64,000 bases of DNA from Gemmatimonadota bacterium (GCA_003169895.1 PNAE01000007.1:1264160-1328159); one strand, 5' to 3'; numbered from the stretch's first letter, positions 1-11,286 are shown. The notes: a model not told the origin generated them from the sequence alone. Made by a program: numbers and translations.

Positions 1-57
1 CTGCAGCCCGATCAGGACGGACCGACCCTCGCCGCCGCTCAGCCCGGCATGTGTCAT
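1..57 (-). CDS. Unidentified protein, N-terminal fragment (runs off window)
   Basis: A minus-strand reading frame starts with ATG at 57 and stays open to the window edge, encoding 19 residues (MTHAGLSGGEGRSVLIGLQ). A good ribosome-binding stretch (GAGGG) lies about eight bases upstream of this ATG. A second in-frame ATG at 72 sits on top of that site and is less likely. The fragment is too short to assign a family. It lies downstream of the kinase gene ending at 255, on the same strand, across about 200 bases in which I see no other gene. A chance open frame cannot be excluded. Confidence 0.35.
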   Translation of the reverse strand, partial: MTHAGLSGGEGRSVLIGLQ

Positions 58-254
58 CGCGAATTCCCTCATGCAACCGGATCGGGGTTGGCCGTACCGA
101 GGAACCATCCTGCCACCGAGTCTATCTGCCACGAGGAAGCAGGCAAGATGCCTCCAATCCCGGGGGCGGTCCTGCCACAGCGAGCTGACATGCCCCCACT
201 CACCTATCGGCCCGGTGGCACTCAGGCAGACTGGGGTCCTCTCCTACGCCAGGC

Positions 255-2606
255 CTAATTCCCGGACTGCTTCCCAACCTGGCTCACCAGGCGTGCGAAG
301 CGCGGGTCGCCGCGGAGGTTGTCATACCAAGGGTCGGTCTTGAGGAAAAGCGCGCCACTTTCATGATGGACCCGGGCGCTATCGAGCCACGCAAATGCTG
401 AATTCTTTTCGTCCAAGCCCAAGTACAGCAGAGCGATCTTGGTCGCGAGAACAAACTCGCCTTTCGCCCGCTGCTTGAGCAGCTCACTAAGCATCCCTTC
501 TGCCTCGCCGCGATGGTGGCAACGGCCGCTCGCGTAACCAGCGATCGCCCCCTCGTTATTCGGCCACGACCCCTTAATGAAGCTGGCTTCGGCGAGCGCT
601 GAATCGCAGCCGCCCAGTTGCAGCCAGGCCCGGGCCAGCTCCGCATGGGGCATGACGGCGGTCGAATCCAGCTCCAGCGCCTTGCGGAACCAGCCGATGG
701 CCTCCTTGTACCGGCGTGCATAATAGAACCCGCTCCCCACCCGGGTGGTGAGGATGACCGAGAGCGGGTCGAGCTCGCGAGCACGCTGGAACTGAACGAT
801 GGCTTGTGCCGTGTCTCCACGGTTGACGAAATACCATCCGAGGAACAGGTGAGCCGGCGAATACTGCGAGTCGATGGTGACGGCCCGGGTGAGCTGCGCT
901 TGTGCCGCCGGGAGGTCCCAGTCATGCGTATGAACGATTCCGAGCGACGTGTGGGCCTGAGCCAGCGTGCTGTCGAGCTGGATGGCCCGACGTGCGGCTT
1001 TCTCGGCTTGGGGGAGGCCGTCGGTCGGGCGGATACAGCCGAAGATCGAGAGCACGCTGTACGCGTCGCTCAGACCGGAATAGGCCGAGGCGTACAAGGA
1101 ATCGGCCTCGGTCGCCTGTACGAAGTAGTCGATCCCCTTGCGAATGTCCGGGCAGGTCCGTTTACCGAAGAAGAATAGCCCTCTCAAGTAGAGGTCGTGA
1201 GCAGCTGGATTGGTGGTGCGCCCCGCGCGTGAGACGGCGAGTTGCGCCGGGGTGAGCGTCAATCTGAGATCCGAGGCAATGCTGCGCGCAAGGCTATCCT
1301 CGAGTTTATAGAGGTCGCTTTGCTTGCTGTCATAAGCGTGGTCGAAGAGAACCGCGAGGGTAGGTACGTCTTGCAGCTCGACGCTGAGCCGTACTGTGGT
1401 GTCGGCGCGTCGCAGTGTTCCGGTGAGAATCGCGTCTACTCCAAGCTCGCGTCCGGCGGCGTGAACATCGACATCAGGCTCGGCGAACCGCTTGGCGGAT
1501 GCGTCGATCACGGTGAGGCCCGGTACCTGCCTCATGGCGGCCGTGATCTCGTCCCGAAGTCCATCGCTGAAGCTACTGTTGGCTGAATCGCCGCTCTTGT
1601 TGCTGAAGGGAAACATCGCAACCCTTCGCGGAGCACCGCCGGCTCCTCCGGTGCGATGGATAGCTAGGTATCCACCGATAGCGGCGATGGCCAACAATAC
1701 CGCGGCGACCGCTTCCAACTGCCGCAGGCGCATGCGCCGAAAATCTGTAGGACCGCGCTCCTCCAGCGCCGCCTGTAGCGCACCCGCCGAGGCGAACCGA
1801 TTCGCCGGATCCTTCTGCAGCGCCGTCAGCACGGCATCCTCGACCGGTACGGGGATCTCCCGGCGCAGCCGCGACGGCGGCACCGGTTTCTCGGTGATCA
1901 CCTTTGCCACAATGGCTTGCGCTGAGGGTCCGGTAAATGGCGGCGCGCCCGTGAGCATCTCATAGAGCATGGCACCGACGGCGTAGATGTCACTGCGCGC
2001 ATCGAGCTGGCGTTCGCCCAAGGCCTGCTCGGGGCTCATGTATGGCGGGGTGCCCATCGACATCCCGGTCTCGGTGAGCCGGCTCCCACCGGCACTCGGC
2101 GCCAGCGCGATGCCGAAGTCGGCCACCAACGCGCGGCCGTCCTGGAGCAGGATGTTTTCGGGTTTGATGTCGCGGTGAATCACGCCCTGGCGGTGCGCGT
2201 AGTCGAGCGCACTCGCGACCTCCGACGTGATACGCACCGCATCGCCGATCGGCAACCGTTTCTCGCGCGTGATCCGGTGGCGCAACGACTCGCCATCGAC
2301 AAATGGCATGACATAGAACAACAACCCATCCGCCTCGCCGGAATCGAACAGCGGCAGGATGTGGGGATGCTGCAGGTGGGCGGTGGTCTTGATTTCCTTG
2401 AGGAAGCGCTCGGCGCCCACCACCGCGGCCAGGTGCGGGTGCAGCACCTTGACCGCGACCTGGCGGTCGTGTTTGAGGTCGTACGCCAGCCAGACCGTGG
2501 CCATCCCGCCGGCGCCGAACTCACGCTCCAGGCGGTAGCGGCCGGCGAGCGCGGCGGAGAGACGAGCCGAGGTGTCAGTCAGGGGGCCGTGATGCGCAGG
2601 GTCCAT
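255..2606 (-). CDS. Ser/Thr protein kinase with TolB-like domain and TPR repeats (STK1)
   Basis: 783-residue Hanks-type kinase. Visible kinase elements: glycine loop GAGGMA (31-36), catalytic Lys53 in AVKV, HRDIKPEN (144-151) and DFG (163-165), so the catalytic domain looks active. The HRD Arg before the catalytic Asp marks an RD kinase that may need activation-loop phosphorylation. One hydrophobic segment (about 299-316) anchors it in the inner membrane. Beyond it come a TolB/FlgO-like alpha/beta domain (about 328-455, starting VAMFPF) and TPR-like helical repeats to the C terminus. The likely role is to sense an extracytoplasmic ligand or partner and phosphorylate cytoplasmic targets; the target is unknown. 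It is one of five kinases of this architecture in the window. Confidence 0.93.
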   Translation of the reverse strand: MDPAHHGPLTDTSARLSAALAGRYRLEREFGAGGMATVWLAYDLKHDRQVAVKVLHPHLAAVVGAERFLKEIKTTAHLQHPHILPLFDSGEADGLLFYVMPFVDGESLRHRITREKRLPIGDAVRITSEVASALDYAHRQGVIHRDIKPENILLQDGRALVADFGIALAPSAGGSRLTETGMSMGTPPYMSPEQALGERQLDARSDIYAVGAMLYEMLTGAPPFTGPSAQAIVAKVITEKPVPPSRLRREIPVPVEDAVLTALQKDPANRFASAGALQAALEERGPTDFRRMRLRQLEAVAAVLLAIAAIGGYLAIHRTGGAGGAPRRVAMFPFSNKSGDSANSSFSDGLRDEITAAMRQVPGLTVIDASAKRFAEPDVDVHAAGRELGVDAILTGTLRRADTTVRLSVELQDVPTLAVLFDHAYDSKQSDLYKLEDSLARSIASDLRLTLTPAQLAVSRAGRTTNPAAHDLYLRGLFFFGKRTCPDIRKGIDYFVQATEADSLYASAYSGLSDAYSVLSIFGCIRPTDGLPQAEKAARRAIQLDSTLAQAHTSLGIVHTHDWDLPAAQAQLTRAVTIDSQYSPAHLFLGWYFVNRGDTAQAIVQFQRARELDPLSVILTTRVGSGFYYARRYKEAIGWFRKALELDSTAVMPHAELARAWLQLGGCDSALAEASFIKGSWPNNEGAIAGYASGRCHHRGEAEGMLSELLKQRAKGEFVLATKIALLYLGLDEKNSAFAWLDSARVHHESGALFLKTDPWYDNLRGDPRFARLVSQVGKQSGN

Positions 2607-2734
2607 CGCGCCTCGGTGGAAACATCACAGGATCGGCCACGGCGTCGCGCCGGGAATGTGGTGGTGGAGAACCCACTAGTATCGCCGCAAACGCCGAGAC
2701 CGGCTAGGTGTTGTCCGGGCGGCAGCCGTAGCTC

Positions 2735-4126
2735 TCAAGGGCGGAGGTGGTAGAGCCGCTCGGCGTTGCCCCGCATCACCATGGTAGCGACTTGTTCGGC
2801 GCGGCGTCTGCTGATCTCGCCGTCGCGCATCATGGCGCTCAGCGCGATTGCCAGCGCCTGTCTCGCCGTGGTGGTGCCCAGCCACGCTGCCACCTCCCAC
2901 CCGGCGTCGGGGCCGTTGTCGAACGCATCGGTGCCGAAGAGCACCCGGTCCGGAAACTCCGCCAACCAGTCCCTTAGCACCCGCGCCAACCGCGACGGTG
3001 GGTAATCGAGAGCCATGAGCGAGATGTCGGCATACACGTTCGGCTTCCAGAACAGTGCGCCGGTGTGCGGTGCGAAGGTTCCGCCGCCGTGCAGAATGAC
3101 GAAGTTGGTCCCGCGCAGGGTCGAGTCATTGAGGGCGGGTTCAAGCAGCATCGGATCGCTGCCGGCCGCGTGATAGAACCCGCCGGCCCCTTCGAACGAA
3201 TGAATGTGCACCGCCATGCCGAGGCGTCCGGCTTCACGGGCGATGTAGCGGAAGAGGAAATCCTGGAGCGTCTTGTAGTCGGCGTGGGACGGGATGCCGC
3301 CGCCGGCGTAGCGAGCATAGATCCGTTGTGCTGTCTCGGGCGACGCATCGTCGAAGTCGAGGGCGCGCAGGTACGCGGCCTCGAACTTGACCGCGATGCA
3401 GCCGGCGCGTCGCTGGCGCTCCAGCGTGGGCGTCACGACGGCCTGCAGGTAGCCGTCAAGCGTGGGCGGCAGTTTCTCGACCTGCAGATCGGCGAGATAG
3501 CGGTGGAGCAGGTTCTCTTCCAGCGGATACAGTACGCGGTAATCCGGCGTCGCAGCACGCTCGCCAACGGTGGACAATGGCAGCATCAGGGCGTCGACGT
3601 ACGACGCCCACCGGAACCGCGGTAGTGCGAGCCCCGGCCCCATGGCGATCCGGTTGGCCACCATCACCTCGGTGCCGATGCGATCCAGCACCCATTCGGG
3701 AAAGTGGTCGCCCTGCTCCCGACGTACTCGCGCCATCGCCGCGCGCAGCCCGGCCCGGTGCGCGTCGCTCAGGTCGTTGAACGTGTAACCATAGAGGGCG
3801 CGATACGCCGGCAGCCAGTCAGGGTGATCGGCGCTGAGCCGGGCGGGGAACGGAAAGGGTGGCAGCCCGTCGAGCGGAAGCGCATCCGATTCCGAATCCA
3901 CCGGCGCCGTCGACTTGGCATGCGTGTGATTGTCGATGGCACGGATACCGTCGATGAACCGTGTCAGTTCGGGGTCGGTCACTGGCCTGGCGCACGCAGT
4001 CATGGCGGCACAGGCAAACACTGTCGCAACGCGCAGCCCGATACCGCGAGCGGCGTCGCTCCACGGCGCTCGGACTCCTCCACGAAAAAAGTGAGCCGAG
4101 ATGAGTCGGCCAGGGCCGTCGTTCAC
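2735..4126 (-). CDS. Amidohydrolase-family (PF04909-like) putative lipoprotein
   Basis: 463-residue protein with metal-ligand motifs of the amidohydrolase TIM-barrel superfamily: NHTH (H67, H69), a mid-protein AVHIHSF, VILHGGG and a late GTDAF with the catalytic-type Asp. A hydrophobic stretch ending in MTACARP (Cys45) resembles a lipoprotein signal, suggesting a periplasmic, membrane-anchored hydrolase. The substrate cannot be told. It starts with GTG, overlapping the stop codon of the upstream kinase STK2 (GTGA), so the two are probably translationally coupled. The 30 residues before the signal-like segment are unusually long and contain a run of six T; the true start may be further downstream, but I see no better start codon. 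Confidence 0.8.
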   Translation of the reverse strand: MNDGPGRLISAHFFRGGVRAPWSDAARGIGLRVATVFACAAMTACARPVTDPELTRFIDGIRAIDNHTHAKSTAPVDSESDALPLDGLPPFPFPARLSADHPDWLPAYRALYGYTFNDLSDAHRAGLRAAMARVRREQGDHFPEWVLDRIGTEVMVANRIAMGPGLALPRFRWASYVDALMLPLSTVGERAATPDYRVLYPLEENLLHRYLADLQVEKLPPTLDGYLQAVVTPTLERQRRAGCIAVKFEAAYLRALDFDDASPETAQRIYARYAGGGIPSHADYKTLQDFLFRYIAREAGRLGMAVHIHSFEGAGGFYHAAGSDPMLLEPALNDSTLRGTNFVILHGGGTFAPHTGALFWKPNVYADISLMALDYPPSRLARVLRDWLAEFPDRVLFGTDAFDNGPDAGWEVAAWLGTTTARQALAIALSAMMRDGEISRRRAEQVATMVMRGNAERLYHLRP

Positions 4127-6369
4127 GAACTCATTCCCGCATCAACAAACTCAGCAGTAAGGCGGCGAGCCCGACCTGCGATCTTCTCGAACCTCCGCAT
4201 CCCGCGCAGTGGCACCATGAAAGGGCAGTGTTCAGCGATGAACGGATAGGGGTGAAAGCCTTCGTCCACCGCCTGCTCCAGGAGGTCGAGCGCCCGATCC
4301 GCCGCCCCGGCCATCGCAAACGCTTCCGCGAGGTGGAACTTGTGGTGGCCATCGAGGCCGGCCACGCCGTCAAGGTATTCGAGCGCTGCCGCCTGCTTGC
4401 CGGTCACGGCCGCGACCAGCGCCAGCAGTTGACGCGTATAGGGCATGTCCGGCGCCCTCTCCCGCATCACCTCCGCATGTCGCGCCGCCTCAGGAAGATT
4501 TCCGATGAACGTGAAGGCGTAGCCCACCGTCCAGTGGCCAATCAGGCTTTCGGGGTCCAGCTCCAGGGAGCGCTGCAGGGAGGGGATTCCCGCTGCGGCC
4601 TTCCCGGCGAACCAGGGCGGCAACCCGGCGAGCATCCACGCCAGCGGCGAGAGCGGATCGGACGCCATCAGGCGGTTGGCCGCCGCCTCAGCCCGGTCGT
4701 TCTGGCCCGACGCGATATAGCAGATACCGGTATAGAACAGCGCATCGGCATCGTTGGGCTCCCGCTCGAGTGCCGCCCGGAAGTGACGTACGGCGTTCGC
4801 CATCTTGCCACGCTCGTAGCAGATGAATCCGAGCAGCGCGTGGCCATACGGTGCGTCCGGGGCGCGAACGATCAGGGAGTTCGCCACCGTCTCCGCTTCG
4901 GCGAGGGCCCGTATGCTGTCGGGTGCGAGGCCGGATCGCACCTCGGCGACCTTGGCCCAGGCCGCGAGCGCCTGGAGCGGCGGCGTCTCGCCCTCGATCT
5001 CGATCGCCCGGCGAAGCAACGCCATGCCGCGATCGATCGAGTTGCCATATCGCCGCAATTCCTGGCGTGCCTGCAGATAGAGTTCGAAGGCGTGCACGTT
5101 CTCGATCGAACGGTGGGACAGGCGGCGAGCCTCGTCGGACGTCAGCGTGATGCCGAGGGCCCCGACGATTTCCCGTGCGACCCGTTCCTGCAGCTCGAAG
5201 ACATCATCCATCGTGCCGCCGTACTTCGCTGCCCAGACCTGCGTATCGGTCTCGGCGTCGATCAGCTGCGCCGTGATGCGAAGCGAGTTGCCGGCCTTGC
5301 GGACACTCCCCTCAAGCACGTAGCGAACCCCGAGTTCCCGGCCGATGGTGCGCACGTCCTTGTCGGTGCCCTTCAGGCGCATCGCCGAGGTGCGGGAGAT
5401 GACGCGCAGCGACTTGATGCTGGCAAGATCGTTGATGACCTCTTCGGTCAGCCCGTCGCTGAAATACTCGTTGTCGGCGTCCGGGCTGTGGTTGGCGAAC
5501 GGCAGCACGACGATGGCGCGGCGATCGGTCGCGAGCCCGGGCGCCATCGGCGTGCTGAGGGCAGCCGCCATCTCCCGGCCGCTGCGAAAGCGATCCGCGG
5601 ATTGGGTCGCCATCGCCTTCGAGATCAGCTGGTCGAGTTGCGCTGGTAGATCGCCTCGCTTGCTCCGGATCGATGGCGGCGGGTTGGTCATCCGCTGCGC
5701 CAGCATCGCCATCATCGTGCCGCTGAACGGCAGCTCTCCCGTGAGGCATTCGTAGAGCACACATCCCAGACTGTACAGGTCGCTACGGCCGTCAACCGGT
5801 TCGTCACTCACCTGTTCGGGACTCAGGTACGCCGGCGTGCCGACGACCTGGCCGGTCTGCGTCAGCCGCGTGTTCTCCGACGCCGTGACCGCGCGGGCGA
5901 TGCCGAAGTCGGCCACGATGGCGTGGCCTTCACTGAGCAGGATGTTCTCGGGCTTGATGTCGCGGTGCACGATCCCGGCGCGATGGGCATAGTCGAGGGC
6001 ATCGGCCACTTCACGGGTGATCCGGAGCGCATCATCGAGAGGAAGTTGTTTCTCGCGATCAAGGCGATCGCGCAGCGATTCGCCGTTGATGAACGGCATG
6101 ACATAGAACAGGAAGCCGTCGGCCTCACCAGAGTCGTGCAGCGCCAGGATGTGCGGATGCTGCAGGTTGGCGGTGGTCTTGATTTCAGAGAGAAAGCGTT
6201 CGGCGCCGACGGCCGCGGCGATCTCTTCACGCAGGACCTTGACGGCAACCTTGCGGTCATGCTTGAGGTCGTGCGCGAGGTAGACCGTCGCCATGCCCCC
6301 GGCACCGAGTTCACGCTCGAGTAGATAGCGGTCGGCGAGGGCAGCGGTGAGACGCGAGCTGTCGGTCAT
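4123..6369 (-). CDS. Ser/Thr protein kinase with TolB-like domain and TPR repeats (STK2)
   Basis: 748 residues. Kinase motifs: GAGGMA (22-27), Lys44, VHRDIKPEN (D137), DFG (D154), then the activation loop with GTPAYLSPEQ. After the kinase domain a TolB-like/adenylate-cyclase-associated domain begins at about residue 287 (AIVVLPFANHS...YFSDGLTEE), followed by TPR-like repeats. Unlike STK1, STK3 and STK4 there is no obvious membrane segment between kinase and TolB-like domain, so this member is probably cytoplasmic. The gene overlaps the downstream amidohydrolase by four bases. The upstream neighbour, ending at 6413, is the PD40 protein of the STK3 operon. Confidence 0.93.
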   Translation of the reverse strand: MTDSSRLTAALADRYLLERELGAGGMATVYLAHDLKHDRKVAVKVLREEIAAAVGAERFLSEIKTTANLQHPHILALHDSGEADGFLFYVMPFINGESLRDRLDREKQLPLDDALRITREVADALDYAHRAGIVHRDIKPENILLSEGHAIVADFGIARAVTASENTRLTQTGQVVGTPAYLSPEQVSDEPVDGRSDLYSLGCVLYECLTGELPFSGTMMAMLAQRMTNPPPSIRSKRGDLPAQLDQLISKAMATQSADRFRSGREMAAALSTPMAPGLATDRRAIVVLPFANHSPDADNEYFSDGLTEEVINDLASIKSLRVISRTSAMRLKGTDKDVRTIGRELGVRYVLEGSVRKAGNSLRITAQLIDAETDTQVWAAKYGGTMDDVFELQERVAREIVGALGITLTSDEARRLSHRSIENVHAFELYLQARQELRRYGNSIDRGMALLRRAIEIEGETPPLQALAAWAKVAEVRSGLAPDSIRALAEAETVANSLIVRAPDAPYGHALLGFICYERGKMANAVRHFRAALEREPNDADALFYTGICYIASGQNDRAEAAANRLMASDPLSPLAWMLAGLPPWFAGKAAAGIPSLQRSLELDPESLIGHWTVGYAFTFIGNLPEAARHAEVMRERAPDMPYTRQLLALVAAVTGKQAAALEYLDGVAGLDGHHKFHLAEAFAMAGAADRALDLLEQAVDEGFHPYPFIAEHCPFMVPLRGMRRFEKIAGRARRLTAEFVDAGMSS

Positions 6370-6412
6370 GCAATCGAACCCCGACGGTGCACGGTCATCG
6401 CCGTCGGTGCGA

Positions 6413-8391
6413 TCAATGCGGCTTGACCGTCGAAGTCGCCAGCAATTTCGTCAGGTCGGCGATCGCGATCCGCCGGACGTCATGCGACCGCACGAAGATC
6501 ACCGTCTTGCCGTCGGGGGTGAACCCGGCGCCGGACTTGCTGTCGGGCGTGGTGGACAGCACGCGCGTCGCACCGGTGGTCCGGTCGAGGAGCGAGAGGT
6601 TGTTGTTGGCACCTGCAGGGACGTAATACAACAGGGCTTTTCCGTCCGGCGAGAGATCGGCAGCCGATTCGCCGGGCTTCAGGAGCAGCTGGCCGTCTCC
6701 GTGACCGTCCACGGGAATCAGCCGGTGCCCCAACGCTCCGCCGGCCCCTATTTCGGCGATCAGCAGCGAGTCGCCATGAGGCCACAGGATCGCCGGGAAG
6801 GAGTTGCCTTTGCTCCACACGGTGCTGATGGAGCCATCAGGGGCTACTCGAACGGTGTTGAAGGCGCCGGACGCACCAGCGGCGGTGGCGAAGAGTTCAG
6901 GACGTCCGCGCCGGTGCATGATTCCGCTGATCGCTCCCTCGGTGGTCACGCGCACCGGTGGGCCGCCGGCCACCGGCACCCGCCAGACGTCGCCCAGCCG
7001 CGAATCGTGAGGCGAGACGAAGTACAGCATCGAGCCGTCGGCGTTCCAGTTCGGGTTGCTCGTTCCCTCAGCCCAGTTGGTGAGTTGACGCGACGTGCCG
7101 CCCGCGCCGGGAGCAACCCAGATCTCGTCGGTGCCGCCCTCGTCCGACACGAAGGCAATCTGTGAACCGTCGGGAGACCAGCTGTAAGTCGGGTTGGCAC
7201 TGCTGAGCTCGCCGACGATCCGCCAAGCGCCGCCTGCCACCGGCATCACCGCGAGTTGATCACTGCCGGCGCCGTGTTTGATGCCGAAGAGCAGCTGGGT
7301 ACCGTCGGGCGAGATGTCGCAGCAGCTGGTGCGGATTGAATCGGGGGTCAGTTGCCGCGCGGTGCCGTCGGCCAGCGACATCGACCAGATGCTGCTGGCA
7401 CCGACACCGGTGAGGAAGGCGAGCCGGTCGGTGCCCGCCACCCAGCCAATCAGGTCTTCCGGCGCCGGATCGTTGGTCACCCGCTGTTCGATGCCGCCGG
7501 CCGACGGGACCACCCAGATGTCGGTCTGGCGGCCGCGGTCGGAGAGGAAGGCGATCCAGCGGCCATCCGGTGACCAAATCGGGGAGTAGTCGTTCCGGAT
7601 ATCGCGGGTGAGCTGGCGCGGCGGGCTGCCGTCGATGCCGACGACCCAGACATCCTTGGTACCGGTCCGGGTCGAGGAGTACGCCAGCTGCTTTCCATCC
7701 GGCGAAAAGGGCGTGACGGCGAGTCGGTCGAATCCTTCAAACCCCTCGCTCGTCAACTGCCTGGGTTTGCTACCGTCGCTGTCGGCGACCCAGACGCTCG
7801 GTCGACCTTGCGCGAATACCACGAACGCCATGTGCGAGCCGTCCGGCGACCACATGCCAGCATACGGCCGGCTCTCCCCCGGGATGAGTGGGCGGGCGCC
7901 GCCGTGACTCAGCGACGTCTCCAGTCCCTGGATGGTGGCGCCACTCTGGGACGCGACGAACGCGCCATAAGCGAGACGGTCACCGTCGGGGTTCCAGCCG
8001 ACCGGGATGGAGAGGTTGCTGCCTCCCACGAGCACCCGTGCCGTGCCGCCCGCCGACGACATCACCGCGACGTTGGCGAGGCTGCCGCTGGCGCCGCTGA
8101 CGGCGAGGGCGATCTGCGAACCGTCGGGCGACCAGAGCAAGGGGAAAGTGGGGTCAATCGCGTTGACCGGGAGCGCGGTGGAATCGGACAGGTCGGCCTT
8201 CGCGGTCCAGAGCTGCCAACCTCCCGCCGCCGGCGCCCACCAGAAGAGCCGCTTCCCGTCGGGCGAGAACCGCGCTCCGGCGTGGTTGGCACCCTTCGGC
8301 GAGATGAATGTGGCTTGGGGTATCGCGGGGGCCGCCTGGTTCGAGTGACATCCGGCGACCAGGGCCAGGCCACAGACGGCTACAAGACGCT

Positions 8392-8395
<4 letters not shown>
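6413..8395 (-). CDS. Secreted TolB-type PD40 beta-propeller protein
   Basis: 660 residues starting at MKRLVAVCGLALVAGCHSNQ, a lipoprotein signal with lipobox VAGC, so it is probably attached to the periplasmic face or outer membrane. The rest is built of PD40/WD40-like repeats with the recurring phrase SPDGxxIAF found in TolB and the Tricorn N-terminus, forming two or more propellers for protein or glycan binding. The start ATG overlaps the stop of the upstream kinase STK3 (ATGA), so the two are co-translated. The same pair of modules, kinase and PD40 propeller, is fused into one chain in STK4 (14625-17261). The frame stays open much further upstream, but that portion is arginine-rich out-of-frame translation of the kinase. 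Confidence 0.85.
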
Positions 8396-9804
<1,409 letters not shown>

Positions 9805-9952
9805 GGGGTGCGGTGTCCGTGGCTGAGGATCACGGGGTATCCTTCGATCGGGACGACCAAGGCAGGGAAAGACCAGCGGATCAATATGCTGCCGAATGGC
9901 CAGCCGGGTAAGGTTTCGCGTGCGTCCATCACCCGCCGGGTGCCATCGGGCG

Positions 9953-10372
9953 CTAGCGCGTCCGCCTCCGGCGCGGCTTCGCGGTGTTGTCCCGCAGCCA
10001 GGCCGCGAGCCGTTTCTCGGACACGGTCCCATCGGCGATGCCGACCATGATTTCCACGGCCTCGGCTTCGCTCGCCCGCAGGTCGCAGCCGTTGACGCCA
10101 AGGAACGTATACATCGCCTGAAAGGCAGTGCGCTTGTTGCCGTCGTTGAACGCATGGTTCTTGGCGAGTCCGAAGCCGTATGAAGCCGCGCAGTCGAACA
10201 GGTCGTCGGTGTCGCCGTAGGCCCAGCGATGGCGAGGCCGCGCCAGAGCCGATTCGAACAAGCCCTTGTCGCGCAGGCCAGACAGGCCGCCGTGTTGGGC
10301 GAGCAGGTCATCGTGGATGGCGCGGACAATCTGTGCGACGAGCCAGGCCGGCTCCTCCGGATCGCGGGGCAT
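9953..10372 (-). CDS. doc: Doc-family (Fic fold) toxin, death-on-curing
   Basis: 139 residues, a typical Doc length. The Fic/Doc active-site motif HAFNDGNKR occupies 73-81 (HxFx[DE]GNxR), with the catalytic His73 and the phosphate-binding Asn/Lys/Arg present, so the toxin looks intact. Doc proteins phosphorylate elongation factor EF-Tu and arrest translation. The start lies 15 bases downstream of an AbrB/MazE-like gene (10388-10621) that fits the antitoxin position; the classical partner is instead Phd. The high count of Arg/Lys at the C terminus (KPRRRRTR) is unusual but does not touch the motif. Confidence 0.88.
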   Translation of the reverse strand: MPRDPEEPAWLVAQIVRAIHDDLLAQHGGLSGLRDKGLFESALARPRHRWAYGDTDDLFDCAASYGFGLAKNHAFNDGNKRTAFQAMYTFLGVNGCDLRASEAEAVEIMVGIADGTVSEKRLAAWLRDNTAKPRRRRTR

Positions 10373-10387
10373 TGCGGCGACTCGTCG

Positions 10388-10621
10388 CTAGCGCTTCGAT
10401 AGTTCGCGCATGGCGTTGCGATACTGCCTCGCGCCCTTGCGGTATACTGCCATCGCCTTCTGAACCAGTGGATCGAACGGCGTCACGAGAATCCCGTCCG
10501 CGGTTTCCTGCAGGAAGATCTTGTCGCCCGGGCTCAGGTCGTACTTCTCCAGCGTCTCCTTGGGGATCGTGACCCCGGCAGAATTGCCGATCGGGCGGAT
10601 GACGGTTTCTCTGACGCGCAT
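10388..10621 (-). CDS. AbrB/MazE/SpoVT-type antitoxin
   Basis: 77 residues. The N-terminal half (about 4-50: TVIRPIGNSAGVTIPKE then LSPGDKIFL) is a swapped-hairpin AbrB/MazE DNA-binding domain. The C-terminal helix-rich tail (52-77) would wrap and inhibit the toxin. It lies immediately upstream of the Doc-type toxin on the same strand with 15 bases between them, so the two form a type II toxin-antitoxin operon, and the antitoxin is expected to repress its own promoter. A possible operator is described at 10639-10660. Pairing an AbrB-type antitoxin with Doc, rather than Phd, is less common. Confidence 0.85.
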   Translation of the reverse strand: MRVRETVIRPIGNSAGVTIPKETLEKYDLSPGDKIFLQETADGILVTPFDPLVQKAMAVYRKGARQYRNAMRELSKR

Positions 10622-10638
10622 GGCCGGATCCCGGTAAA

Positions 10639-10660
10639 CGTTATAACAATGGTACTAACG
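10639..10660 (-). promoter_or_regulatory. Inverted repeat upstream of the AbrB-Doc operon, possible operator
   Basis: CGTTA (10639-10643) and TAACG (10656-10660) form an inverted repeat. It contains the palindrome GTTATAAC with a -10-like TATAAC reading toward the antitoxin gene. This is the only AT-rich spot in the surrounding region. Binding by the AbrB-like antitoxin is inferred from position alone. Confidence 0.35.
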
Positions 10661-10719
10661 CCAGCTGGGCGAGGCAAGTCCGGTGGCGTTGTGGACCGAC
10701 CGCGTGATGCCGCTGCCAG

Positions 10720-11286
10720 CTAGCGTATCGACGCGGAGAAGAGGTCGATCTGCGGCGGGTGTAGCGGCAGCCCGCTCGTCATCAACACCGCATCGAGCCA
10801 CCCATCGCGCGCCGTGGGATCGAGCGATTGACACGCCACCCGGAGGTCGGCAGCCAACTCGTCGATCAGTCCGTCGATGTCGTGCTGAAACGCCTGGCTC
10901 AAGTCGCGCTTGCCGTCAAATGTCGGTGCGTCGATGATCGGGACCTTGAACAGCCGGTCGTAAGTCCCGGCCCACGACTGCACGAGCGCGTCGTAGGCGG
11001 GCTGGCGCCCGGACTGGTGCACGAGATAGGCGTAGTTATCGAGCACCGAGCGATCGCAGATCACGATCTCGGTCTGGGCTGCCGCCGCGATCTCGTGAGC
11101 GATCTGGGTATGAAGAATCCACGCCTGCGCCTGCAGCGTGGTCTCCCGATTGATCGGGAGCGGGCACGCCCGTGCGACTTCCTTGACGAGGTCGACGGCG
11201 CGGTCCTGTCGCTTGAGCCGCGCCGCGAGATCGTAGCAGAGCGTCGTCTTGCCGACGCCGTGGGAGCCGATGAAGGCGATTTTCAT
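10720..11286 (-). CDS. P-loop ATPase/kinase of the AAA_28 (NadR-like) type
   Basis: 188 residues starting at MKIAFIGSHGVGKTTL. The Walker A motif GSHGVGKT (7-14) is at the very N terminus, as in small-molecule kinases. The phrase IVICDRSVLDNYAYL resembles the DRS/lid region of NadR- and thymidylate-kinase-like proteins. I cannot tell the substrate; a nucleotide or nucleoside kinase, or a regulatory NTPase, are equally possible. The start ATG overlaps the stop codon of the Tricorn-like protease gene (ATGA), implying coupled translation. The frame also runs upstream inside the protease gene, but that extension is arginine-rich and rejected. Confidence 0.8.
   Translation of the reverse strand: MKIAFIGSHGVGKTTLCYDLAARLKRQDRAVDLVKEVARACPLPINRETTLQAQAWILHTQIAHEIAAAAQTEIVICDRSVLDNYAYLVHQSGRQPAYDALVQSWAGTYDRLFKVPIIDAPTFDGKRDLSQAFQHDIDGLIDELAADLRVACQSLDPTARDGWLDAVLMTSGLPLHPPQIDLFSASIR

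Noticed and set aside
4228-5649. Long plus-strand open frame opposite STK2 (473 codons), and similar ones at 11295-13244, 37789-39804, 62003-63583
   Set aside because: Antisense to well-supported genes; Arg/Gly/His-rich translations, a usual effect of high-GC codon bias. No family motif.
9805-10329. Extended N-terminus of STK3
   Set aside because: It runs through the intact Doc gene and has no similarity to the other kinases.
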